Shown here piece after piece: positions 8,597 to 17,180 of a stretch of DNA of 64,000 nucleotides. The notes below the pieces were generated by a model. That model searched no databases and was not told the DNA's origin. It was given only the letters and a program-made list of their open reading frames with translations. The DNA lies in NCBI GenBank assembly GCA_965205535.1, contig CBDBHH010000005.1:2914001-2978000 (forward strand). Direction: 5' to 3'. This DNA comes from UBA8079 sp965205535. Lineage in GTDB: Bacteria; Pseudomonadota; Alphaproteobacteria; UBA6615. Numbering within the stretch: position 1 is the stretch's first letter; every line of letters starts with the position of its first letter. The position numbers were made by a program, and so were the translations under genes.

Positions 8597-9265
8597 ATGA
8601 CCACCGTCGCGGTGATCGGTGCGAGCCGGGGCATCGGCCTGGAACTTGCGCGCCAGTATGCGGGCGACGGGTGCCGGGTGCACGCGACCACCCGCACGCC
8701 GGATGCGCCGGGCGCACTGGGTGACATTGGCGGAGACGTGAACCTGCACCCGCTGGATGTGGTCGACGACGAACAGATCGCGGGGCTGGCCGAAGCGTTG
8801 TCCGGTGAAGCCATCGATATCCTGATCCACAATGCCGGGATCAACCCCGGGCGCGGTGCGGGTGATGCCGAGACCACGGCGCGCTCCATGCGGATCAATG
8901 CCCAGGCGCCGATCGCCACGGTTGCGGCCCTGCTCGACAATGTCGTCGCCGGTGACGACCGGGTCGTGGCCGTGATGTCGAGCGTCCAGGGGTCGGGTAA
9001 GCCACGTACGGGAAGCCAGGACCTGTATGGGGATTCCAAGGGCGAGCTCAACAAGCGGTTCCGCGCGATCGAGCCCGAATGGCGGGCACGGGGGATCACC
9101 GCCGTGGCACTGCATCCCGGTTATGTGCGCACGGACATGACGGGCAGCTATGCGTCGCTGTCGCCTGAGGAAAGCGTGCGGGGTATTCGAAATGTGTTGG
9201 CCGGCCTGACCGCGACGGACAGCGGCCGGTTTCTGGATTATCGAGGCAAGGAGGTCGCGTGGTAG
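8597..9265 (+). CDS. Short-chain dehydrogenase/reductase (SDR), paralogue of the previous gene
   Basis: This 222-aa SDR has IGASRGIGLELARQY at the N terminus, HNAG (NNAG equivalent) near residue 80 and the catalytic Y-x3-K in LYGDSKGELN. It shares the phrases HATTR, P-x-A/S-P and IEPEWRA with the gene at 7930, so the two probably arose by tandem duplication. The chosen ATG 8597 has GGGGAG seven bases upstream; the GTG at 8591 would be too close. It overlaps the carbonic anhydrase start by seven bases. Confidence 0.88.
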   Translation: MTTVAVIGASRGIGLELARQYAGDGCRVHATTRTPDAPGALGDIGGDVNLHPLDVVDDEQIAGLAEALSGEAIDILIHNAGINPGRGAGDAETTARSMRINAQAPIATVAALLDNVVAGDDRVVAVMSSVQGSGKPRTGSQDLYGDSKGELNKRFRAIEPEWRARGITAVALHPGYVRTDMTGSYASLSPEESVRGIRNVLAGLTATDSGRFLDYRGKEVAW

Positions 9266-9915
9266 AGGCAGTTCAACGTTTGGTCGCGGGATACCGTGGG
9301 TTTCGGAACCGATACTATGAGCAGCGGCCCGATCATATGCGGGAGTTGGTGGAGCGGGGCCAGTCGCCGGATGTGCTGGTTATCGCCTGCGCGGATTCAC
9401 GGATCGACCCGGCCCTTTTGTTCGACAGCGAGCCGGGCGAGCTGTTCGTCGTACGCAATGTGGCGAACCTTGTTCCGTCCTATGGTCCCGACGGAAACGC
9501 ACATGGCACGAGCGCGGCGATGGAATTTGCCGTGCGTGACCTCGGTGTGCGCCATGTCGTCATTCTTGGGCACTCGGCCTGCGGCGGTATCGGAGCGCTG
9601 CGGGCCACCAGCGCCGGCGAAGAGCTTCCGCGGGATTTCATTGAACCCTGGATGCAGATCGCGGCGGAAGCCTGCCCCTGCGATGCGGACGGCAATGTAC
9701 CGGACCAGGAAACCGTGGAGCATGGCGGCATCCGGGTGTCACTGCGCAATCTCATGAGCTTCCCGTGGATTGCGGAAAAGGTGGAGGCCGGTGACCTGCT
9801 GCTACATGGCTGGTGGGTGGATTTGCAGGCCGGGCGGCTGTGCAGCATCGATCCGGACGGTGACGGCATGACGGAGATCGTCGCAGGAGAGGCACCATCC
9901 GATGTCGCTGACTGA
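9259..9915 (+). CDS. Beta-class carbonic anhydrase
   Basis: This enzyme interconverts CO2 and bicarbonate. The 218-aa protein shows the beta-class zinc ligands CADSR (Cys and Asp/Arg dyad) near residue 44 and the His...Cys pair in LGHSACGG near 100-103. It starts with GTG at 9259, supported by AAGGAGG four bases upstream. It overlaps both flanking genes, so it is within an operon. Bicarbonate supply to the biotin-dependent methylcrotonyl-CoA carboxylase encoded downstream would be a sensible role, which is an inference. Confidence 0.92.
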   Translation: MVEAVQRLVAGYRGFRNRYYEQRPDHMRELVERGQSPDVLVIACADSRIDPALLFDSEPGELFVVRNVANLVPSYGPDGNAHGTSAAMEFAVRDLGVRHVVILGHSACGGIGALRATSAGEELPRDFIEPWMQIAAEACPCDADGNVPDQETVEHGGIRVSLRNLMSFPWIAEKVEAGDLLLHGWWVDLQAGRLCSIDPDGDGMTEIVAGEAPSDVAD

Positions 9916-11038
9916 CGAACAGGTCATGATCCGCGACATGGCGCAGAGCTTTGCGGCAGAGCAGCTCGCGCCGAACGCCGCTGACTGGGATCGGGACTCC
10001 CGATATCCGGAAGAAGCCGTGACCGGTATGGCCGAGCTGGGCCTGCTGGGCATGGTCGTGCCCGAGGATTGGGGTGGTGCCGGGGCTGACACGCTCGCCC
10101 ATGCACTGGCCCTCGAGGAAATCGCTGCGGGTGACGGTGCGTGTTCGACGATCATGGCGGTGCATAATTCGGTGGCCTGCCTGCCGGTGCTCAATTTCGG
10201 CAGCGAGGAACAGAAAGAACGCTTCCTGCGCCCGCTGGCAAGCGGCGAGATGCTCGGGGCGTTCGCGCTGACCGAACCGGCCGCGGGGTCCGACGCGGGC
10301 GCCATCCGCACCCGGGCCGAGAAGCGCGGGAACAAGTATGTGCTCAACGGCACCAAGCAATTCATCACCTCGGGCAAGAACGCCGACATCGCGATCGTCT
10401 TCGCCAAGACCGATCCGGAGGCCGGTGGTAAGGGTATGAGCGCCTTCATCGTGCCGACGGACACGCCCGGCTATCGGGTGGCATCTGTCGAGGCAAAGAT
10501 GGGCCAGCGCGCATCGGACACCTGCCAGCTCGTTTTCGACGACATGGAGCTGACACCGGACCTTCTCCTGGGAGAAGAAGGTGAGGGATACAGGATCGCA
10601 CTGTCGAACCTGGAAGGCGGCCGCATCGGCATCGCCGCCCAGGCGATCGGCATGGCGCGGGCGGCCTACGAACACGCACTGGCCTACGCGAAGGAACGCG
10701 AGACATTCGGAAAACCGATCATCGAGCATCAGGCGGTCATCTTTCGCCTGGCGGATATGCGGACCAAACTCGAGGCGGCACGCCAGCTCACCCACAATGC
10801 CGCGCGGCTGCGCGATGCGGGCGAGCCCTGCCTGACCGAGGCGGCGATGGCGAAACTTTACGCGTCTGAAATCGCCGAGCAGGTTTGCTCGGACGCGATC
10901 CAGATTCACGGCGGCTACGGCTACCTGCAGGACTTCCCGGTCGAGCGCATCTATCGCGATGTCCGGGTCACGAAAATCTACGAGGGCACCAGCGACATCC
11001 AGCGGCTGATTATCGGCCGGGACATCGCGGCAGGCTGA
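9902..11038 (+). CDS. Acyl-CoA dehydrogenase (isobutyryl/short-chain type)
   Basis: This 378-aa acyl-CoA dehydrogenase has FALTEPAAGSDAG and QFITSGKN (flavin site) and KIYEGTSDIQ with the catalytic glutamate E361 at the position used by short-chain, medium-chain and isobutyryl-CoA dehydrogenases. It therefore differs mechanistically from the isovaleryl-CoA dehydrogenase at 5960. HGGYGYLQDFPVER is also conserved. Its position among branched-chain genes suggests use on isobutyryl-CoA or 2-methylbutyryl-CoA. It overlaps the carbonic anhydrase gene by 14 bases. Confidence 0.9.
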   Translation: MSLTDEQVMIRDMAQSFAAEQLAPNAADWDRDSRYPEEAVTGMAELGLLGMVVPEDWGGAGADTLAHALALEEIAAGDGACSTIMAVHNSVACLPVLNFGSEEQKERFLRPLASGEMLGAFALTEPAAGSDAGAIRTRAEKRGNKYVLNGTKQFITSGKNADIAIVFAKTDPEAGGKGMSAFIVPTDTPGYRVASVEAKMGQRASDTCQLVFDDMELTPDLLLGEEGEGYRIALSNLEGGRIGIAAQAIGMARAAYEHALAYAKERETFGKPIIEHQAVIFRLADMRTKLEAARQLTHNAARLRDAGEPCLTEAAMAKLYASEIAEQVCSDAIQIHGGYGYLQDFPVERIYRDVRVTKIYEGTSDIQRLIIGRDIAAG

Positions 11039-11072
11039 CACAACAAAAAATCAAAAGAAGGGGGAATAGAGA

Positions 11073-11672
11073 ATGTCCAATGCACCGGTCGAGTTTTTTT
11101 ATGATTTCAACAGCCCGTATGGCTATGTCGCGGCCCACAAGATCGAGGCTCTCGCAGCGAAGCACGGCCGCACGGTGGATTGGAAGCCGTTCCTGCTGGG
11201 TGCAGTCTTCAAGGTGACCGGCGCGCTGCCACTGCCCCATGTACCCATGAAGGGCGACTATGCGCGGCATGACTTTGCCCGTTCGGCGCGTTTCCACGAC
11301 GTGACCTACAACCCGCCCGCCGACTTTCCCTTTTCGCCGGTCGCCGCATCGCGCGCGGTCTATTGGGCCAAGGGGCAGGGCAAGGCCGCGGAGATGACCC
11401 TGGCGCTATACAACGCCGCTTTGGGCGACGCCCAGGATATCGCGGGCCCGGAAGCAGTGGTCGAGATTGCTGCAGCGGCGGGCTTCGATGGAGACGCACT
11501 CGCAGCCGGCCTTCAGGATTCGGCCGTGAAGGAACAGCTCAAGAACGTGACCGATGACGCCATCTCGCGGGAAATCTTCGGATCGCCCTTCATGGTGGTC
11601 GACGGCGAGGCCTTCTGGGGTGCGGACCGGCTCGACATGGTCGACCGCTGGCTCGAGACCGGTGGCTGGTAA
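11073..11672 (+). CDS. 2-hydroxychromene-2-carboxylate isomerase family protein (DsbA fold)
   Basis: This 199-aa thioredoxin-like (DsbA/kappa-GST) protein has FFYDFNSPYGYVA at the N terminus, where S14 replaces the thiol cysteine. That is the signature of HCCA isomerases, glutathione-dependent enzymes of naphthalene catabolism, and of many homologues with unknown substrates. The C-terminal FGSPFMVVDGEAFWGADRL is also typical. It follows the acyl-CoA dehydrogenase by 34 bases with GAAGGGGG upstream. There is no other aromatic ring pathway nearby, so the family name should not be read as a function. Confidence 0.85.
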   Translation: MSNAPVEFFYDFNSPYGYVAAHKIEALAAKHGRTVDWKPFLLGAVFKVTGALPLPHVPMKGDYARHDFARSARFHDVTYNPPADFPFSPVAASRAVYWAKGQGKAAEMTLALYNAALGDAQDIAGPEAVVEIAAAAGFDGDALAAGLQDSAVKEQLKNVTDDAISREIFGSPFMVVDGEAFWGADRLDMVDRWLETGGW

Positions 11673-11678
11673 GTCGAC

Positions 11679-12644
11679 CTAGTCGGAGGAGATGATCTCT
11701 TGGTAGAACGCGCGGTCGATATTCCCGCCCGACAACACGACGCCCACGGTCTTGCCGGCCATGGCAGCGCGCTCCTGCAGGAGCGCGGCGAGCGCCGCGG
11801 CACCCGCGCCCTCAACAAGGTTGTGGGTGGCGCTGAAGTAGAGCCGGATCGCGGCCCTGATCTCGTCCTCGCTGACGGTGATCACCCGGGCGGCATGTTC
11901 GCAGATGATGGGCACGGCGTCGGCCGCCGGCACCCGGCAGGCAAGCCCGTCGGCAAACGTGTCGGCGCTGTTGGTGGAGACGGCCTCACCCCTGGCGAAG
12001 GAAAGCGCGTAGGCCGGCGCGTTCTCCGCAACCACGCCGACGATTTCTGTTTTCAGGCCAAGCGCTTCCCTTGCGGCGATGCAGCCGGTGATGCCGGAGC
12101 CGAGCCCGATCGGGACATAGAGTGTTTCGATCTCCGGTGCGGCGGTCAGCAGCTCCATCCCGTAAGTGGCGACACCGTGGGCGAGTTCGACGGCGAAGGA
12201 CGGGATCATCTCGATGCCGCGTTCATCGGCCAGCCCCTCGGCATATTCCAGCGCGGCCTGAAAATCGTGACCGTGGACGACGAGTTCCGCGCCGAAGGCC
12301 TGCATGGCGGCGTTCTTCTCCGTCGAGTTGCCCTCGGGCACGACGATCACCGCGTCGATGCCGTTGGCCCGTGCGCCATAGGCGATGGATTGGCCGTGGT
12401 TGCCCCGGGTGGCGGCGATGACGCCCTTGATGCCGGGGTTCCGGGCGCGGAGCCTGGCCATGTGCACCAGCCCGCCGCGCACCTTGAAGGCGCCGGTGGG
12501 CGTATGGTTTTCATGCTTCACCCAGACATTCGCGCCGCTCGCCGCCGCCAGCAACGGCCACGCATATTGTGGGGTCGGCACCATGCCCGCATACACCGTC
12601 TCCGCGGCGGTCTCGATCTCGGCTTTGGTCGGCAGATTGCTCAT
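11679..12644 (-). CDS. PLP-dependent threonine dehydratase-like protein
   Basis: This 321-aa fold type II PLP enzyme has TGAFKVRGG with the Schiff-base lysine K54, ATRGNHGQS, a phosphate loop PIGLGSGITG and a C-terminal VVLSGGNID. It is a second dehydratase beside that at 216, again without an ACT domain. The SRGNHG-type motif and HENHTPTGAFK resemble the hydroxyectoine/threonine dehydratase (EutB-like) subgroup. It points against the flanking catabolic genes and separates the two halves of the leucine region. Its start diverges from liuB by 68 bases. Confidence 0.85.
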   Translation of the reverse strand: MSNLPTKAEIETAAETVYAGMVPTPQYAWPLLAAASGANVWVKHENHTPTGAFKVRGGLVHMARLRARNPGIKGVIAATRGNHGQSIAYGARANGIDAVIVVPEGNSTEKNAAMQAFGAELVVHGHDFQAALEYAEGLADERGIEMIPSFAVELAHGVATYGMELLTAAPEIETLYVPIGLGSGITGCIAAREALGLKTEIVGVVAENAPAYALSFARGEAVSTNSADTFADGLACRVPAADAVPIICEHAARVITVSEDEIRAAIRLYFSATHNLVEGAGAAALAALLQERAAMAGKTVGVVLSGGNIDRAFYQEIISSD

Positions 12645-12712
12645 CGCCGCGTTTCTACCACAGCTTGCCTATCTTCGAAGGGGCCCTTGGCCGCAACCCG
12701 GAGCCGTTTAGC

Positions 12713-14320
12713 ATGACCGTTTTGAAATCCAGTCTCGACACCAAGTCCGAACTGTTCGCGGACAACACGGCGGCGATGGATGCTGTCGTCGGTGATCTGC
12801 GCGCGAAAGTCGGCCAGATCGAGCAGGGGGGCGGCGAGAAATCCCGCGCGCGCCATCTGAGCCGGGGCAAGCTGTTGCCCCGCGACCGGATCAACACACT
12901 GCTCGATGAAGGCGCGCCCTTCATGGAGTTCTCCCAGTTCGCCGGTTGGGAGATGTATGAGGATGTCGTGCCCGCGGGCGGAATCCTGACCGGTATCGGC
13001 CGGGTGTCGGGCCGCGAATGCGTGATCGTGGCGAACGACGCGACGGTCAAGGGCGGGACTTATTTTCCGATTACGGTGAAGAAGCATCTGCGGGCCCAGG
13101 AGATCGCCCGGGAGAACAATTTGCCCTGCATCTATCTGGTGGACTCAGGCGGTGCCAACCTGCCCCAGCAGGATGATGTGTTCCCCGACCGGGAGCATTT
13201 CGGGCGGATTTTCTACAACCAGGCAACCATGTCGTCGGCGGGTATCCCGCAAATTGCCGCGGTGATGGGCTCGTGCACCGCGGGCGGCGCCTACGTGCCG
13301 GCGATGTCGGACGAGGCGATCATCGTCAAGGATCAGGGCACGATATTCCTGGCCGGGCCGCCGCTCGTGAAGGCGGCGACGGGAGAGATCGTCTCGGCCG
13401 AAGACCTTGGCGGGGCGGACGTGCATACACGCATCAGCGGCGTGGCCGATCATCTGGCCGAGGACGATACCCATGCGCTGTCGCAGGTGCGCCAGATCGT
13501 GGCCAACCTGAACCGGCCTAAGAATGTGGACCTCGAGCCGGCCCAGCCGCGCGACCCGCTCTATGCGGCCGAGGAACTGTACGGTGTCGTGAACGCGGAT
13601 ATTCGCAAACCCTATGATGTTCGCGAGGTGATCGCGCGGATCGTCGACGGCAGCGAGTTCGACGAGTTCAAGGCCCGTTACGGTGAGACCCTGGTGACGG
13701 GTATCGCCCACATCCACGGCTACCCGGTGGGGATCATCGCCAACAACGGCATCCTGTTTTCGGAATCTGCCCAGAAGGGCGCGCATTTCATCGAGCTGTG
13801 CAGCCAGCGTGGCATTCCTCTTGTCTTCTTGCAGAACATCTCGGGTTTCATGGTTGGGCAGAAATACGAGGCCGGCGGTATCGCCAAGGACGGCGCGAAA
13901 ATGGTCATGGCTGTCGCCTGCGCCAACGTGCCGAAGTTCACCGTCATCATCGGCGGTAGCTTCGGGGCCGGTAACTATGGCATGTGCGGGCGTGCCTACA
14001 GTCCGCGGTTCCTGTGGATGTGGCCGAATGCGCGGATCTCGGTCATGGGCGGTCCCCAGGCCGCAAACGTGCTGGCGCAGGTGACCCGTGACAACATCGA
14101 GGGCCGGGGCGAGACCTGGGCCGACGAGGATGAAGCAGAATTCAAGCGCCCGATCGAGGAACAGTATGAGACCCAGGGCCATCCCTACTATGCCAGTGCG
14201 CGGTTGTGGGACGACGGGATCATCGACCCGGCCGACACGCGCCGGGTGCTCGGGCTGGGTCTTTCCGCGGCATTGAACGCGCCGATTGAGGAAACGCGCT
14301 TCGGCGTGTTCAGGATGTAG
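12713..14320 (+). CDS. liuB: Methylcrotonyl-CoA carboxylase, carboxyltransferase (beta) subunit
   Basis: This subunit transfers carboxyl from biotin to 3-methylcrotonyl-CoA to give 3-methylglutaconyl-CoA. The 535-aa protein has tandem crotonase-like carboxyltransferase domains. LVDSGGANLPQQDDVFPD and MGSCTAGGAYVPAMSDE in the first half and GGSFGAGNYGMCGRAYSPRF in the second are characteristic of MCC beta. The frame is open back to 12569, but ATG 12713 is chosen because GGAG precedes it and homologues begin MTVLKS-like. It is followed by the hydratase after two bases. Confidence 0.94.
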   Translation: MTVLKSSLDTKSELFADNTAAMDAVVGDLRAKVGQIEQGGGEKSRARHLSRGKLLPRDRINTLLDEGAPFMEFSQFAGWEMYEDVVPAGGILTGIGRVSGRECVIVANDATVKGGTYFPITVKKHLRAQEIARENNLPCIYLVDSGGANLPQQDDVFPDREHFGRIFYNQATMSSAGIPQIAAVMGSCTAGGAYVPAMSDEAIIVKDQGTIFLAGPPLVKAATGEIVSAEDLGGADVHTRISGVADHLAEDDTHALSQVRQIVANLNRPKNVDLEPAQPRDPLYAAEELYGVVNADIRKPYDVREVIARIVDGSEFDEFKARYGETLVTGIAHIHGYPVGIIANNGILFSESAQKGAHFIELCSQRGIPLVFLQNISGFMVGQKYEAGGIAKDGAKMVMAVACANVPKFTVIIGGSFGAGNYGMCGRAYSPRFLWMWPNARISVMGGPQAANVLAQVTRDNIEGRGETWADEDEAEFKRPIEEQYETQGHPYYASARLWDDGIIDPADTRRVLGLGLSAALNAPIEETRFGVFRM

Positions 14321-14322
14321 CG

Positions 14323-15120
14323 ATGAGCGATGACGCAATCAGGCTCGATGTAGCCGGCGGGGTCGGCCGGATTACGATGGCGCGGCCGGAAAAACACAAT
14401 GCGTTCGACGACGGGCTGATCGCCGACCTGTCGGCGGCATTCGATGCGGCCGGGCACGATGATGCGGTGCGGGTGGTCGTGCTGGAGGGCGAGGGCAAGA
14501 GCTTCTCCGCTGGCGCGGACCTGGGCTGGATGCAGCGCATGGCCGACTATTCCGATGCCGAGAATCTCGAAGACGCGCGCAAGCTGGCGCACATGGTCCG
14601 GATCCTGAACGAGCTGCCACGGCCGACCATTGCCCGGGTCCAGGGGGCTGCGTTCGGCGGCGGGGTCGGGTTGGTGGCGGCGTGTGATATTGCGCTCGCC
14701 TCCCAGGCGGCGAGCTTTTGTCTGTCGGAGGCGCGGCTGGGCCTGATTCCGTCGGTCATCAGCCCCTATGTGGTCGAGGCGATCGGCGCGCGCGCCGCGC
14801 GACGATACTTCCAGACCGCCGAGCGATTCGACGCCGAAACGGCGCTCGCGCTCGGCCTCGTTCATGAGGTGGTGCCCCGGGAGCGGCTCGACGGGCGGCT
14901 GGACGAGCTGGTCGGTGTCCTGCTCGACAACGGACCGGCAGCGATGGCGGCATCGAAGGATCTGGTCCGCAGGGTCGCGTCGGATCCGGTTGATGACGCG
15001 ATGGTGGAGGATACAGCGCAGCGTATTGCCGATATTCGTGCGACCGACGAGGGACGCGAGGGCGTGCAGGCCTTTCTGGAAAAGCGGGGGCCGAATTGGC
15101 GGACGACGACAAAGCAGTAA
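14323..15120 (+). CDS. liuC: Methylglutaconyl-CoA hydratase (enoyl-CoA hydratase family)
   Basis: This 265-aa crotonase-fold enzyme adds water to 3-methylglutaconyl-CoA to make HMG-CoA. It shows RPEKHNAFDDGLI, the oxyanion-hole segment FSAGADLGWMQRM and GAAFGGGVGLVAACDIA. The AGADLGWMQRM block is characteristic of methylglutaconyl-CoA hydratases. The gene sits between the two carboxylase subunits, the usual liuBCD order. ATG 14323 starts two bases after the liuB stop. Confidence 0.92.
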   Translation: MSDDAIRLDVAGGVGRITMARPEKHNAFDDGLIADLSAAFDAAGHDDAVRVVVLEGEGKSFSAGADLGWMQRMADYSDAENLEDARKLAHMVRILNELPRPTIARVQGAAFGGGVGLVAACDIALASQAASFCLSEARLGLIPSVISPYVVEAIGARAARRYFQTAERFDAETALALGLVHEVVPRERLDGRLDELVGVLLDNGPAAMAASKDLVRRVASDPVDDAMVEDTAQRIADIRATDEGREGVQAFLEKRGPNWRTTTKQ

Positions 15121-15199
15121 GCGTCGGCATCCTGCTGTTCGCGTTTGCGGAAATCATGCGCTACGTCCGTGAGGCGGATGATGAATCCGGGGTAGATAA

Positions 15200-17179
15200 A
15201 TGATCGAACGTCTGTTGATCGCCAACCGTGGTGAAATCGCGGTCCGGGTGGCGCGCACCGCGCAACGTATGGGCATCCATGTGATTGCGGTCTATTCCGA
15301 CACCGATGTGGCGGCGATGCATGTGGCGGTGGCCGATGAGGCGGTGAGGATAGGCCCGGATGCGACCGCAGAGAGTTATCTGAATATCGACGCGGTGATC
15401 GGGGCAGCCCGGGATAGCGGTGCGGACGCGATCCATCCCGGCTATGGCTTTCTGTCGGAGAACGCAGATTTTGCCGATGTCTGCGCTGCGGCGGGAATTC
15501 GGCTGGTCGGGCCAAGTGCCGACGCGATGCGCGCGATGGGTGACAAGGCCGCGTCCAAGGAGGTGATGTCGAAGGCGGATGTGCCGCTGGTGCCCGGCTA
15601 TCACGGTGCGGACCAGGACCCGGTGGTGCTGGCGGCGCAAGCTGCCGAAATCGGCTTTCCGGTGCTGATCAAGGCGTCTGCCGGCGGCGGCGGCCGTGGC
15701 ATGCGGATCGTCGAGAGCGCGGACGCATTCGATGAGGCGCTTGCGGCCGCCCAGCGCGAGGCGCGCGGTGCGTTCGGCAATGATCGGGTGCTGATCGAAA
15801 AATATCTGACCATTCCCCGTCACATCGAGGTTCAGGTGTTCGGCGACGACCAAGGCAACGTGGTGCACCTGTTCGAGCGCGATTGCTCCCTGCAGCGCCG
15901 TTACCAGAAGGTCGTGGAAGAAGCACCCGCGCCGGGTATGACGGAGGCGCGACGCTCGGAGATCGGTGCCGCTGCCGTGGCGGCCGCAAAGGCGATCGAC
16001 TATTCCGGCGCGGGCACGGTCGAATTCATTGTCGATGCCACCACAGATGGGGCGAACGGGCCGTTCTATTTCATGGAAATGAACACCCGCCTTCAGGTCG
16101 AGCACCCTGTCACCGAGTTCGTCACCCGGCTGGATCTCGTAGAATGGCAGCTGCACGTGGCCAACGGCGAAACCCTCCCGCTGGCCCAGTCGGACATCAA
16201 GCTCAACGGTCATGCCATCGAAGCCCGGCTCTACGCGGAAGATCCTGACCGCGACTTTCTGCCGGCACCCGGCCACGTGATCGCGTTCGAGGTGCCGGAA
16301 ATGACGTCATCGGAGCGCGTCGACACCGGGGTGCGCTCGGGAGACGATATCGCCGTTTCCTATGATCCGATGATCGCCAAGGTGATCGCCCATGGTGCGG
16401 ACCGTGATGGTGCGATCGCCGCGCTCGACAGACTGCTGGCGGACCTCGTTTGCGTGGGGCCGGTGACCAACCAGGCATTTCTGCGCCGGGCCATCACGCA
16501 TCCTGACTTTGTCGGTGGTGCGGTGGACACGGGCTTTATCGAAAGGCATCGCGACATACTCATTCCGGGGCATGAGGGTATAGCCGATGGCGCGCTTGCG
16601 GCGGTTGTGTCCGGCTTACTCGCACAACGCGGGCAGCAAGCGAGAGGCCGGGCCAGCGCACGCGGCGAAGCGAACTCGCCCTGGGCCGCATCGGACAGCT
16701 GGCGCGCGAACCTTCAGAATGTCGAAACCCTGCAGTTCCGGGATGGTGATAACGAGATTTCGGTTCACCTGATCCACGAACCGGACGGTGTCTCGCTGAC
16801 GCCGCCGGACGGGCAGGTTGTTGACCTGGAAACCGGCCGTGAGGGCTGGACGGCTTATGCATCGGGGTCGGTGTTTTTCGCGGTATCAAATGGCACCCAG
16901 GTCAGGCTGGAGCGGATTGTCGCCGTCGACGAAGCCTCCGAGCGCGCGGGTGCGTCCGGCGGGTTGAACGCACCCATGCCGGGCAAGGTTGCCCGGGTGA
17001 TGGTCGCGCCGGACGAACAGGTGAGCCGGGGGCAAACCCTGATGGTGCTCGAAGCGATGAAAATGGAACATGCGATCACCGCGCCGGGAGATGGCAGGGT
17101 GGTGACGGTGTTGTTCGCCGAAGGTGATCAGGTGGCCGAAGGCGCCGAATTGTTGCAACTCGAACCCGTGGAAGACTGA
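15200..17179 (+). CDS. liuD: Methylcrotonyl-CoA carboxylase, biotin carboxylase (alpha) subunit
   Basis: This 659-aa subunit carboxylates its own biotin using ATP and bicarbonate. Domains in order are the biotin carboxylase N domain (IERLLIANRGEIAVRV), the ATP-grasp domain (KASAGGGGRGMR, then EMNTRLQVEHPVTE), the BC C domain, a less conserved BT linker region (about 480-580), and the C-terminal biotinyl domain with LEAMKMEH where K621 is biotinylated. It starts 79 bases after liuC and ends one base before the HMG-CoA lyase start codon, so it is clearly in the same operon. Confidence 0.95.
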   Translation: MIERLLIANRGEIAVRVARTAQRMGIHVIAVYSDTDVAAMHVAVADEAVRIGPDATAESYLNIDAVIGAARDSGADAIHPGYGFLSENADFADVCAAAGIRLVGPSADAMRAMGDKAASKEVMSKADVPLVPGYHGADQDPVVLAAQAAEIGFPVLIKASAGGGGRGMRIVESADAFDEALAAAQREARGAFGNDRVLIEKYLTIPRHIEVQVFGDDQGNVVHLFERDCSLQRRYQKVVEEAPAPGMTEARRSEIGAAAVAAAKAIDYSGAGTVEFIVDATTDGANGPFYFMEMNTRLQVEHPVTEFVTRLDLVEWQLHVANGETLPLAQSDIKLNGHAIEARLYAEDPDRDFLPAPGHVIAFEVPEMTSSERVDTGVRSGDDIAVSYDPMIAKVIAHGADRDGAIAALDRLLADLVCVGPVTNQAFLRRAITHPDFVGGAVDTGFIERHRDILIPGHEGIADGALAAVVSGLLAQRGQQARGRASARGEANSPWAASDSWRANLQNVETLQFRDGDNEISVHLIHEPDGVSLTPPDGQVVDLETGREGWTAYASGSVFFAVSNGTQVRLERIVAVDEASERAGASGGLNAPMPGKVARVMVAPDEQVSRGQTLMVLEAMKMEHAITAPGDGRVVTVLFAEGDQVAEGAELLQLEPVED

Positions 17180-17180
17180 C

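Noticed and set aside
11073..11672. Naphthalene degradation role for the HCCA-isomerase-like protein
   Set aside because: No ring-hydroxylating or ring-cleavage gene is nearby; the family is broad and many members have other roles.
15161..16276. A 371-codon minus-strand frame opposite liuD
   Set aside because: It is antisense to a clear biotin carboxylase and has His/Arg-rich shadow composition.
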